In this document: piece after piece, positions 52,622-59,735 of the stretch | Layout of the letters: each line of letters begins with the position of its first letter | Numbering within the stretch: position 1 is the stretch's first letter | DNA from: Conexibacter sp. CPCC 206217 | Lineage (GTDB): Bacteria > Actinomycetota > Thermoleophilia > Solirubrobacterales > Solirubrobacteraceae | Length of the DNA: 64,000 nucleotides | Reading direction: 5' to 3' | Assembly: GCF_030646165.1 (NCBI RefSeq) | Contig: NZ_JAUTDO010000004.1 | Span: 248,001 to 312,000, forward strand | Notes under the pieces: generated by a model | Databases searched by the model: none | Told to the model about the DNA's origin: nothing | The model's input: the letters and a program-made list of their open reading frames with translations, nothing else | Made by a program: the position numbers and the translations under genes

Positions 52622-54202
52622 ATGAGAGGACGCAGGACAGTCGCGGCGTTGATCGCGACCGCCGCCGCGCTGCTGCTGTTCGCCTGCGGTGGCGGCAGCA
52701 ACACGCACGCGACGACGCCGCCCGCCGGCCCGAGCTACACGAACCCCGTGATCGGCGGCCAGCAGCCGGACCCGACGATCCTGCGCGACGGCGACACCTT
52801 CTACCTCGCGACGACGAGCCGCGCGTGGGCTCCCGTGTTCCCGCTGCAGCGCTCGCGCGACCTCGTCAACTGGGAGCCCGTCGGCAGCGTGCTGCCGCGC
52901 CCGCCTGCATGGTCCGGGGCCCCGTTCTGGGCGCCCGAGCTGACGCGCTGGGACGATCGCGAGACGCGCGTCTACTACACCGCGCGCCTGCGCGAAGACC
53001 GCACCCAGCCGTGCATCGGCGTCGCCCGCGCCCCGTCGCCCGCCGGTCCCTACCGCGACCTCGGCCGACCGCTGACCTGCCCGCCCGACGGCGCGATCGA
53101 CGCGTTCGTGACGCGTGACGAACATGACGATCCCTACCTCGTCTACCGCCGCTTCCACGGCGCGGGCGGGATCTGGGCGCAGCGGCTCAGCGCCGACGGG
53201 CTGCGCACGGAGGGCCGCGAGCGGCTGCTGCTGGCGGTCGGAGCGGACGACGAAGGCGTCGTCGAAGGACCGACCGTCACACGGCACGACGGCGCCTTCG
53301 TGCTGCTGTACGCCGCCGGCGACTGCTGCAGCCCGCCGTGCGACTACCGCGAGGCGGCGGCGCGCGCGCCCGCGCTGCTCGGTCCGTACGAGCGCGCTCC
53401 GCAGCTCGTGCTGCGCGGCAGCGCCCAGCTGCGCTGCCCCGGCCACGGCACGCTCGTCGACGACGGTCGCGGCGGCGAGTGGTTCGTGCACCACGGCGTG
53501 CTCGCCGACGACCCCGCCAACGCGCGCCGCAACACGCTGCTCGAACCGGTCACGTGGGGCGACGACGGCTGGCCGCGGATCGGCGACGGCGGCCGTTCGG
53601 CGCTGCGCGGTCCCGCCCCGCTCGGCGTCGCGCAGCGTCCGCCCCCGCCGCTGGCGCCCGACCTGCGCGCGCCGCGGCTCGATCCCTCCTGGGAGTGGCC
53701 GTGGGACCAGCCGCCGCGCGTCCGTCAGCGCGCTGGCCGGATCGAGCTGAGCGGCGCGCCGCACGGGGCGCTGCTGGCGCGGCAGGTCGCGCCGCTCGAC
53801 GTGCGCGCGCAGGTGCGCGCCCGTCCGCACGGCTGCGTCGCCGGGATCGCGGGCGTGACCGGCGACCAGGACGCCGGGTCGGCGTACGGGATCGAGCTTG
53901 CGCGGACGGACGACGGACGCACGCGCGTGCGCGCCTGGCAGGGCAGAGCCGCGGGCGGCGCCGGACGCACGCTCGCGACGACGACCCTGGAGCAGCCGCC
54001 GGCGGCGCTCGCACTCGACGTCCGCGGCGCGCGCACGCTGCGCTTCTCGGTGCGCTCGGCCGGCGGCGGCTGGCGCACGCTCCCCGCGCGCGCGACGACG
54101 CTGGGGAACCGTCGCATCCTGCGGATCGGGCTGACGTGCCGCGGGCCGCTCACGAGCGACGCGTCGTTCGACGCACTGCAGATCAGGCGCACCGGCCGCT
54201 GA
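52622..54202 (+). CDS. GH43-family glycoside hydrolase lipoprotein
   Basis: 526 aa. Lipoprotein signal with Cys22 (LLFACGGG). Five-bladed beta-propeller GH43 domain from about 40: NPVIGGQQPDPTILRDGDTF with the catalytic-base Asp50, FWAPELTRWDDRE, PPDGAIDAFVTRDE with the pKa-modulating Asp, and GVVEGPTVTRHDGAFVLLY with the acid Glu. From about 360 a beta-sandwich resembling the GH43 C-terminal xylosidase module follows (ARQVAPLDVRAQVRARPHGC). Likely acts on arabinan or xylan-type side chains at the cell surface. It follows the LAL regulator, which may control it. Confidence 0.88.
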   Translation: MRGRRTVAALIATAAALLLFACGGGSNTHATTPPAGPSYTNPVIGGQQPDPTILRDGDTFYLATTSRAWAPVFPLQRSRDLVNWEPVGSVLPRPPAWSGAPFWAPELTRWDDRETRVYYTARLREDRTQPCIGVARAPSPAGPYRDLGRPLTCPPDGAIDAFVTRDEHDDPYLVYRRFHGAGGIWAQRLSADGLRTEGRERLLLAVGADDEGVVEGPTVTRHDGAFVLLYAAGDCCSPPCDYREAAARAPALLGPYERAPQLVLRGSAQLRCPGHGTLVDDGRGGEWFVHHGVLADDPANARRNTLLEPVTWGDDGWPRIGDGGRSALRGPAPLGVAQRPPPPLAPDLRAPRLDPSWEWPWDQPPRVRQRAGRIELSGAPHGALLARQVAPLDVRAQVRARPHGCVAGIAGVTGDQDAGSAYGIELARTDDGRTRVRAWQGRAAGGAGRTLATTTLEQPPAALALDVRGARTLRFSVRSAGGGWRTLPARATTLGNRRILRIGLTCRGPLTSDASFDALQIRRTGR

Positions 54203-54244
54203 CGCGCGCCACCCCGGGGCCGGCCTCGCGTCGCGCTACGCCAG

Positions 54245-55372
54245 TCAGGACCTTCTCGCACCCGCGTCCGCGTCCGCCTCCAGCACCAGCTCGCGCCGCG
54301 CGGCCTCCGGCGACAGGAACGCGAGCAGCCGCTCGGCCTCCTGCTCCAGCTCCGACGGGAGCGCGCCCGGGCCGTCGCCGATCAGCGACCGCAGCGTCAG
54401 CGTCGCGACGCCGTCGCGCTCGTCGTGGCGCCAGATGCCCGCGACTTGGCCGTCGACGAGGAAGCTCGGCTGGATCTCGCCGTTTCTCGCTCCCATCACG
54501 ACGTCTCTGAAGCCGGGCGGCAGGATCCGCGTCCGGTCGCGGTGCGAGATCAGCGCCGCGTCCCACTTCGGCAGGAAGCGGACCGGCGTCTGCACGTCCT
54601 CGCGCGGCAACGGGGCGCGCGGCAGATCGAGCAGCTCCCGCCCGCGCGCGTCGGTCACGCGCCGCAACGGCTCCAGCGCCGCGAGCGCAGGATCGAGCTG
54701 GTGGAAGCGCAGCCACGTGAACGCCGCCACGTCCTCGCGCGTCGCCGGGCCGAACGCGGCCAGGTAGTCGCGCACGAGCGCGGCCGTGCCGGCGGCGGAC
54801 TCGGCGGCATCGCCCTCCCGCAGCACCAGCGAGAACTTGCCGTGCCGGCGCCACAGGCCCGACGGCGGGACGTGGACGAGCGGGAGCGTCAGGCGGGCGT
54901 AGTCGAGCAGGTCGTGGTCCTGCCGGATGCGGTCGCCGGTCAGCTCGCGCGTGCGGACGCGGATCGCGTCGGTCGTGCGCGGCTCGCGCAGGAACTCGGC
55001 CAGCGCGGCGACGATCCGCGGGCGCTCGTCCTCCAGCTCCGGCTCGCGTCCGGACAGCATCCGGCCCGCCTGCACGCCCCACGCCGCGGCGTAGGCGGGA
55101 TGGGCCGCGGCGTGCACGAGGTGCAGCGTCCCGCGCATCAGCGTCGACTTGACGACCGTCCCGCGCGTCAGCGCGCGCTCCAGCTCCGCGATCTCGAAGC
55201 CGTCGAGGCGTGCGTGCAGCGCGAGGTAGGGCGACGGCGAGTACTGCGCCTGCAGCGCGACGAGCCGGCGCACGGCCTGCGCGGCGGGCAGCCGCCGCCG
55301 CTCCAGCAGCAGCTGCCGTGCGAGCAGCGACAGCGTCAGCTCGCGCTCGGTCAGGGCGCGCGGGCGCGTCAT
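54245..55372 (-). CDS. AlkZ/HTH_42-family winged-helix protein (putative DNA glycosylase)
   Basis: 375 aa from the ATG at 55372. The three-winged-helix HTH_42 (PF06224) family is recognised by RRLVALQAQYSPSPYLALHA, which holds the Q-x-Q catalytic motif of AlkZ-type glycosylases. Others are GTVVKSTLMRGTLHLVHAAA, FGPATREDVAAFTWLRFHQL, and RFLPKWDAALISHRDRTRIL. AlkZ enzymes unhook interstrand cross-links or remove alkylated bases, and paralogues often protect antibiotic producers. Convincing family assignment; the lesion is unknown. Its start is 88 bp from the divergent WYL regulator. Confidence 0.85.
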   Translation of the reverse strand: MTRPRALTERELTLSLLARQLLLERRRLPAAQAVRRLVALQAQYSPSPYLALHARLDGFEIAELERALTRGTVVKSTLMRGTLHLVHAAAHPAYAAAWGVQAGRMLSGREPELEDERPRIVAALAEFLREPRTTDAIRVRTRELTGDRIRQDHDLLDYARLTLPLVHVPPSGLWRRHGKFSLVLREGDAAESAAGTAALVRDYLAAFGPATREDVAAFTWLRFHQLDPALAALEPLRRVTDARGRELLDLPRAPLPREDVQTPVRFLPKWDAALISHRDRTRILPPGFRDVVMGARNGEIQPSFLVDGQVAGIWRHDERDGVATLTLRSLIGDGPGALPSELEQEAERLLAFLSPEAARRELVLEADADAGARRS

Positions 55373-55418
55373 CGCCGGCGGATCCGATCGCGGGACATGC
55401 CACGCATCTTCCACCCTG

Positions 55419-55441
55419 TTGAGGTCAGTACTCGTCCTCAA
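55419..55441. promoter_or_regulatory. Inverted repeat in the AlkZ/WYL divergent region
   Basis: TTGAGG (55419-55424) and CCTCAA (55436-55441) form 6-bp arms around 11 bp containing AGTACT. The repeat ends 19 bp before the WYL start codon and is a candidate operator for that regulator. Confidence 0.45.
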
Positions 55442-55460
55442 TACGTGGAAAGCTCGGTCG

Positions 55461-56474
55461 ATGCGCGAGACCTCGGCCCGCCTGTTGAGACTGCTGTCGC
55501 TGCTGCAGATGCGGCGCGAGTGGTCTGGCGCGGACCTCGCCGACCGGCTCGAGGTGACGCCGCGCACGATCCGCCGCGACGTCGACAAGCTGCGCGACCT
55601 CGGCTATCCCGTCGACGCGACGCGCGGCGTCGCCGGCGGCTACCGCCTCGGCGCCGGCGCCGAACTGCCGCCGCTGCTGCTCGACGACGAGGAGGCGGTC
55701 GCCGTCGCGATCGGCCTGCGCACCGCCACCAGCGGCGCGGTCGAGGGGATCGAGGAGAGCAGCGTGCGCGCGCTCGCGAAACTGGAGCAGGTGCTGCCGA
55801 GACACCTGCGGCGACGAGTCGGCGCGCTGCAGAGCCACACCGTCGCGCTGCCGGTCTACGCGAACGCGGTCGACCACGAGCTGCTCAGCACGATCGCCGC
55901 CGCCGCGCGCGACTGCGAGCGGCTGCGCTTCAGCTACTGCCGGCATGACGGCAGCAGCGCGCGCCGGCTCGTCGAGCCGTGCCGGCTGGTGCACGCCGGG
56001 CGCCGCTGGTACCTGGTCGCCTGGGACGTCGAGCGCGACGACTGGCGCACCTTCCGCGTCGACCGGATCGAGGGGCCGCCGACGCTGGACCGCCGCTTCG
56101 AGCGACGCGACCCGCCGGCCGAGGACGTCGCAGCGTACGTCGAGCAGAACGTCGTGCGGGCGCGCGGACGCGTCGAGGCGCGCGTGCTGCTGCACACGCC
56201 GCTCGAGCAGGCGGCCAGACAGGTGCCGCAGTTGATGGCGTCGCTGAGCGCGGTCGACGAGCGCACCTGCATGCTGTCGACGGGGTCGGAGTGGTACGGC
56301 GGGCTGACGGTCCACATCGCCTCGATGGGCTGCGACTTCGAGGTCCTCGATCCGCCCGAGTTCGCCGCTGAGGTCGAGCGCCTGGCGGGCGCGTTCACCC
56401 GGGCGGCGGGAGCGGCAGGACGTCCGAAACGTTCAAGACACGGCGCGCGCGGAAGGGAAGAATCGCAGCCATGA
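55461..56474 (+). CDS. WYL-domain helix-turn-helix regulator
   Basis: 337 aa from the ATG at 55461. N-terminal HTH_11 at about 1-60 (RLLRLLSLLQMRREWSGADL, RLEVTPRTIRRDVDKLRDLG). The WYL domain at about 150-225 contains the signature GRRWYLVAWDVERDDWRTFR and the conserved Arg of VDRIEG. A WCX-like C-terminal region ends the protein. WYL proteins sense nucleic acids or ligands, often in DNA-damage settings. Divergence from an AlkZ-like gene fits such a role. The stop overlaps the next gene's ATG (ATGA), so they are probably co-expressed. Confidence 0.9.
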   Translation: MRETSARLLRLLSLLQMRREWSGADLADRLEVTPRTIRRDVDKLRDLGYPVDATRGVAGGYRLGAGAELPPLLLDDEEAVAVAIGLRTATSGAVEGIEESSVRALAKLEQVLPRHLRRRVGALQSHTVALPVYANAVDHELLSTIAAAARDCERLRFSYCRHDGSSARRLVEPCRLVHAGRRWYLVAWDVERDDWRTFRVDRIEGPPTLDRRFERRDPPAEDVAAYVEQNVVRARGRVEARVLLHTPLEQAARQVPQLMASLSAVDERTCMLSTGSEWYGGLTVHIASMGCDFEVLDPPEFAAEVERLAGAFTRAAGAAGRPKRSRHGARGREESQP

Positions 56475-57445
56475 CCGACCTCGCCACAGCAGAGACCTTC
56501 CTCACCACGCACGCACGCCTGCTCGAACGCGCGCGGTTGGACCTCGCGCTCGGCCGCGCCGGCGCGGCCGAGCGCGTGCTGTCCGCGCTCGCCGCCTACC
56601 GCAACCGTGACGGCGGCTTCGGCTGGGGCCTCGAGCCCGACCAGCGCGCTCCGAGCAGCCAGCCGGCCGGCGCGTACCAGGGCTTCACCGTGCTGGCCGA
56701 GGTGGTGGGAGCGCTGGCTCGCGGCGGTGCTGGGGCGGGCGACGCGAGCGGCGCCGCCGGTACGGGCGGGGCGGGCAGCGGGTGGGACGCGGCTCGCGCC
56801 AGCGACCTCGCCGTCGGGCTGTGCGACTGGGCCGGGTCCGTTGCGCTCGACGGCGGAGCGCTGCCGTTCTCGCTCGCGGACGCCGCCTCGCCAGGGACCG
56901 CGCCGTGGTGGGCCGGCGCGGATCCGACGGCGCCGTCGCTGCACATCACCGCCGGCATCTGCGCGCACGCACAGCACGTCCGCGCGCACGACGCCGCGCT
57001 CGCGGCGCATCCGTGGCTGGCCGCCGCGACCGACTGGTGCCTGCAGCAGGTCGCGGCGCAGGCGCGACCGGACAGCGCCTACGAGCTGGCGTTCGTGCTC
57101 GGCCTGCTCGATGCGATCGTGGACGTGCGGCCGGAAGCGACCCCTCAACTGCAGCGGATGGCCGCGTTCGTGCCGCCGTCGGGCGAACTGCCCGTGCACG
57201 GCGGCAGCGACGACGAGAAGCTGCGTCCGCTGCAGATCGCCCCACTCCCCGACCGCCCGCTGCGCACGCATTTCCCCGCCGACGCGATCGCGCGCCACCT
57301 CGCCGAACTGGAAGAGGAGCAGCGACCCGACGGCGGCTGGACGGTCGACTTCCCCTCATCGTCCCCGGCCGGCGAGATGGAGTGGCGCGGGATCGCGACG
57401 GTCGAGGCGATCGGGCTGCTGCGCGCCAACCGCGTATGCCGGTAA
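56471..57445 (+). CDS. Alpha/alpha-toroid (prenyltransferase/squalene-cyclase-like) protein
   Basis: 324 aa. Repeated QW-like turns typical of alpha/alpha toroids: ALAAYRNRDGGFGWGLEPDQ near residue 45 and EEEQRPDGGWTVDFPSSSPA near 290. A Gly/Ala-rich insertion at about 82-105 is probably disordered. The DxDD motif of squalene cyclases is absent, so catalysis as a cyclase is unlikely. Similar proteins in actinobacteria are annotated only by fold. It overlaps the WYL regulator gene by four bases, suggesting a shared pathway or stress response. Confidence 0.75.
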   Translation: MTDLATAETFLTTHARLLERARLDLALGRAGAAERVLSALAAYRNRDGGFGWGLEPDQRAPSSQPAGAYQGFTVLAEVVGALARGGAGAGDASGAAGTGGAGSGWDAARASDLAVGLCDWAGSVALDGGALPFSLADAASPGTAPWWAGADPTAPSLHITAGICAHAQHVRAHDAALAAHPWLAAATDWCLQQVAAQARPDSAYELAFVLGLLDAIVDVRPEATPQLQRMAAFVPPSGELPVHGGSDDEKLRPLQIAPLPDRPLRTHFPADAIARHLAELEEEQRPDGGWTVDFPSSSPAGEMEWRGIATVEAIGLLRANRVCR

Positions 57446-57448
57446 GGT
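57443..57448 (+). promoter_or_regulatory. -10 box overlapping the upstream stop codon
   Basis: TAAGGT begins with the TAA stop of the toroid gene and ends 8 nt before the GTG at 57457, which suggests a leaderless internal promoter. Confidence 0.35.
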
Positions 57449-57456
57449 CGCGTGCA

Positions 57457-58110
57457 GTGATCCGGTCCGACCTGACCTCGTTCGCGCGCCCGAAGCGGCA
57501 CCCCGCCCGCGCGGAGTCGCTCGGCGCGTCCGCGGTCGGCGCGGGAACTGCCGGGGCATTCGGCGTCGGCGCCATGAGTGCCGGGGCGCTCGCGGTCGGC
57601 GCAGCGGCGATCGGCGCGCTGGCGATCGGGCGCTTGGCGATCAAGCGCGCGGCGGTCGAGCGGCTGGAGATCGAGGAGCTGGTCGTGCGGCGCCTCCAGG
57701 TCGACACGCGCAGCGGGATCTCACGCGAGTCGGTCGCAGAGTGGATCGACGCGTACGAGCGCGCCTGGCGCACCCCCGGCACCGACGCGCTGCTGACGCT
57801 GTTCACGCCGAAGGCGACCTACAGCCCGGGTCCGTTCGAGCCGACGCTGCAAGGTCTCGCGGCGATCGCCGAGTTCTGGGACGCGCAGCGCGACGACGAC
57901 GAGTCGTTCACGCTCGAGAGCGAGCCGATCGCACTCGACGGGATCACCGCCGTCGTGCGGACCCAGGTCGGCTACCCCCGGCCTGTGCCGCGCGAGTACC
58001 GCAACCTGTGGGTGATCGAGTTCGCCCCCGACGGTCGCGTCCAGTCGTTCGCGGAGTGGCCGTTCTCGCCCGAGCGCGACGTGGCCGCGCCGCGCCCGGA
58101 CGCGGACTAG
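57457..58110 (+). CDS. Pentapeptide-like beta-helix fused to a SnoaL/NTF2-like domain
   Basis: 217 aa from the GTG at 57457. Residues 35-85 follow a five-residue rhythm: SAGAL-AVGAA-AIGAL-AIGRL, then AIKRA-AVERL-EIEEL-VVRRL. This is the A(V/I)xxL pattern of pentapeptide repeats, which fold as a quadrilateral beta-helix. Residues 95-205 form an NTF2-like/SnoaL domain: SVAEWIDAYERAWRTPGTDA, LLTLFTPKATYSPGPFEPTL, VVRTQVGYPRP, YRNLWVIEFAPDGRVQSFAE. SnoaL-like domains bind small molecules or catalyse simple reactions. The combination is unusual and its function unknown. The first in-frame ATG (within the repeat) would remove part of the beta-helix. Confidence 0.75.
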   Translation: MIRSDLTSFARPKRHPARAESLGASAVGAGTAGAFGVGAMSAGALAVGAAAIGALAIGRLAIKRAAVERLEIEELVVRRLQVDTRSGISRESVAEWIDAYERAWRTPGTDALLTLFTPKATYSPGPFEPTLQGLAAIAEFWDAQRDDDESFTLESEPIALDGITAVVRTQVGYPRPVPREYRNLWVIEFAPDGRVQSFAEWPFSPERDVAAPRPDAD

Positions 58111-58127
58111 GCGGCGCGGGACCCGCC

Positions 58128-59462
58128 CTACAGCAGCTCCGGCAGCGGCCGGTCGTCGCCGACCGGGGCCCAGCCGTCGGGGCCCGCGGTGTAGGCGCGG
58201 TGCGGCCCCTCTACGACGAGACGCTCGATCGCACGCGCCAGCCGCTCGACGTCGTCGCTGCTGGTGCCGACGCCGAAGCTCGCGCGCAGGGCGCCTGGGT
58301 GGGCGGGATCGAGTCCGAGGACGCCGAGCAGCTGGTGGGCGCAGAAGCGGCCGTCGCGGATGCCGACGCCGTGCTCGGCCGAGAGGTAGGCGCCGACGTG
58401 CCCGGGCGCGTAGCCGTCGACGACGAACGCGACCGTGCCGATCGCGCCCTCGCTGTCGGACCAGATGCGCGCGACGCGGACCGCGTCGAGCCGCTCCAAG
58501 CGCGCCAGCAGCAGCTCGCGCAGCGATGACTCGTGCGCCTCCAGTGCACCCGGGGCGAGCGTGTCGAGCGTCTCGCACGCCTGCGCGAGCGCGACCGCGC
58601 CGAGCAGGTTCGGCGTCCCCGCCTCGTGCCGCGCCGGGCCGTCGTGCCAGTCGGTCCCCTCCCACGTCACTTCGCGCACCGCGCCGCCGCCGGCGAGGTA
58701 CGGCTCGGCCACGTCGAGCCAGTCGGCGCGGCCGACCAGCGCACCGGCGCCGTACGGCGCGTAGAGCTTGTGACCCGACAGCGCGAGGTAGTCGGCGCCG
58801 AGCGCGGCGACGTCGACGCGGCGGTGCGGCGCGAGCTGCGCGGCGTCGACCACGACGCGCGCGCCGGCCGCGTGCGCGAGCGCGACGATCCGCTCCAACG
58901 GCACCAGTTCGCCGGTCACGTTCGAGGCGCCGGTGATCGCCAGCAGCGCGGCCGGGCCGGCGGCGAGCGCCGCGCGCAGCCGCCGCAGCGTCTCGTCGAG
59001 CGTCGGCGCGACCGCCACCGCGCGGTGCCCGCGGCGCCGCCACGGCAGCAGGTTCGCGTGGTGCTCGCTGTCGAGGAAGACGACGTCGCCGGCATCCGCG
59101 GGGATCGCGCTCGCGAGCAGGTTGAGCGCGTCGGTCGTGTTGCGCGTGAAGACGACGAGGTCGTCGGGCCGCGCGCCGACGAAGCGGGCGACGGACGCGC
59201 GCGACTGCTCGTAGAGCGCGGTCGAGACGCGCGCCGGCAGGCCGGATCCACGATGGACCGAGCCGTAGTACGGCAGCACGCGCGTGACGCGCTCGGCGAC
59301 CGTCGCGAGCGCGGGCGACGTGGCGCCGTAGTCGAGGTTGGCGTAGCGCGCCTCGCCGCCGCCGACGAGCGGGACGCGCAGGTCCTGGCCGACGACGTGC
59401 AGGAGCGAACCAGCAGTCGCGCGGTCGGCGACGGACGAGTACGGAAACGGGGCGATCGACAT
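58128..59462 (-). CDS. Cysteine-desulfurase-like PLP enzyme under SAM-IV control
   Basis: 444 aa, class V aminotransferase fold of the SufS/CsdA group (cysteine desulfurase-like subfamily). SEHHANLLPW places the PLP-stacking His134, VDAAQLAPHRRVDV the PLP-binding Asp206, and LSGHKLYAPYGAGALVG the Schiff-base Lys232. Cys374 in RDGRFCAHQLLGVL lies in the region where SufS carries its persulfide Cys. The N-terminus has about 35 extra residues ahead of the usual YANLDYGATSP start. It probably mobilises sulfur from cysteine or a related amino acid. The SAM-IV riboswitch in its 5' leader ties it to sulfur/methionine status rather than to Fe-S assembly. Confidence 0.88.
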   Translation of the reverse strand: MSIAPFPYSSVADRATAGSLLHVVGQDLRVPLVGGGEARYANLDYGATSPALATVAERVTRVLPYYGSVHRGSGLPARVSTALYEQSRASVARFVGARPDDLVVFTRNTTDALNLLASAIPADAGDVVFLDSEHHANLLPWRRRGHRAVAVAPTLDETLRRLRAALAAGPAALLAITGASNVTGELVPLERIVALAHAAGARVVVDAAQLAPHRRVDVAALGADYLALSGHKLYAPYGAGALVGRADWLDVAEPYLAGGGAVREVTWEGTDWHDGPARHEAGTPNLLGAVALAQACETLDTLAPGALEAHESSLRELLLARLERLDAVRVARIWSDSEGAIGTVAFVVDGYAPGHVGAYLSAEHGVGIRDGRFCAHQLLGVLGLDPAHPGALRASFGVGTSSDDVERLARAIERLVVEGPHRAYTAGPDGWAPVGDDRPLPELL

Positions 59463-59496
59463 CGGGACCTCTCGGGGTTCGGGACCCGACAGATCA

Positions 59497-59622
59497 GGTC
59501 CACGTCTTGCCGCAGATCCGTCCTCACGACGGCCTGCGCGGCCTGGTCCTCACCCGGGGCACCCCTACATGGAGAAGGGTTGCCGGCCAGCAAGCCGGGG
59601 CTTGACGCTGGCACTCGTGACC
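59497..59622 (-). promoter_or_regulatory. SAM-IV riboswitch
   Basis: Read on the minus strand from 59622: GGTCACGAGTGCCAGCGTC, then AAGCCCCGGCTTGCTGGCC, GGCAACCC, a variable stem, GGGGTGCCCCGGGTGAGGAC and, after a further hairpin, GCGGCAAGACGTGGACC. This matches the published mycobacterial SAM-IV sequence almost base for base through the core. P1 is GGTC/GACC, and the pseudoknot CTTGC (minus strand of 59590-59594) with GCAAG (minus strand of 59506-59510) is intact. Downstream, AGGTCC overlapping the GAGAGG ribosome site can pair with GGACCT at the 3' edge of the aptamer, giving a plausible translational switch. It controls the cysteine-desulfurase-like gene. Confidence 0.93.
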
Positions 59623-59723
59623 GCAAGGGAAATTAGCAGCCGATCCAGACTTGTCAACCACTTCGGTCGAGATTCGCCCCGTCTGGACGAACTGCCGAGC
59701 AGTTCGAGGTATGCGGAGCGGCC

Positions 59724-59729
59724 TATCCT
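59724..59729 (+). promoter_or_regulatory. -10 box of the leaderless hrpA promoter
   Basis: TATCCT lies 6 nt before the GTG at 59736; no ribosome site. Confidence 0.5.
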
Positions 59730-59735
59730 GGACGT

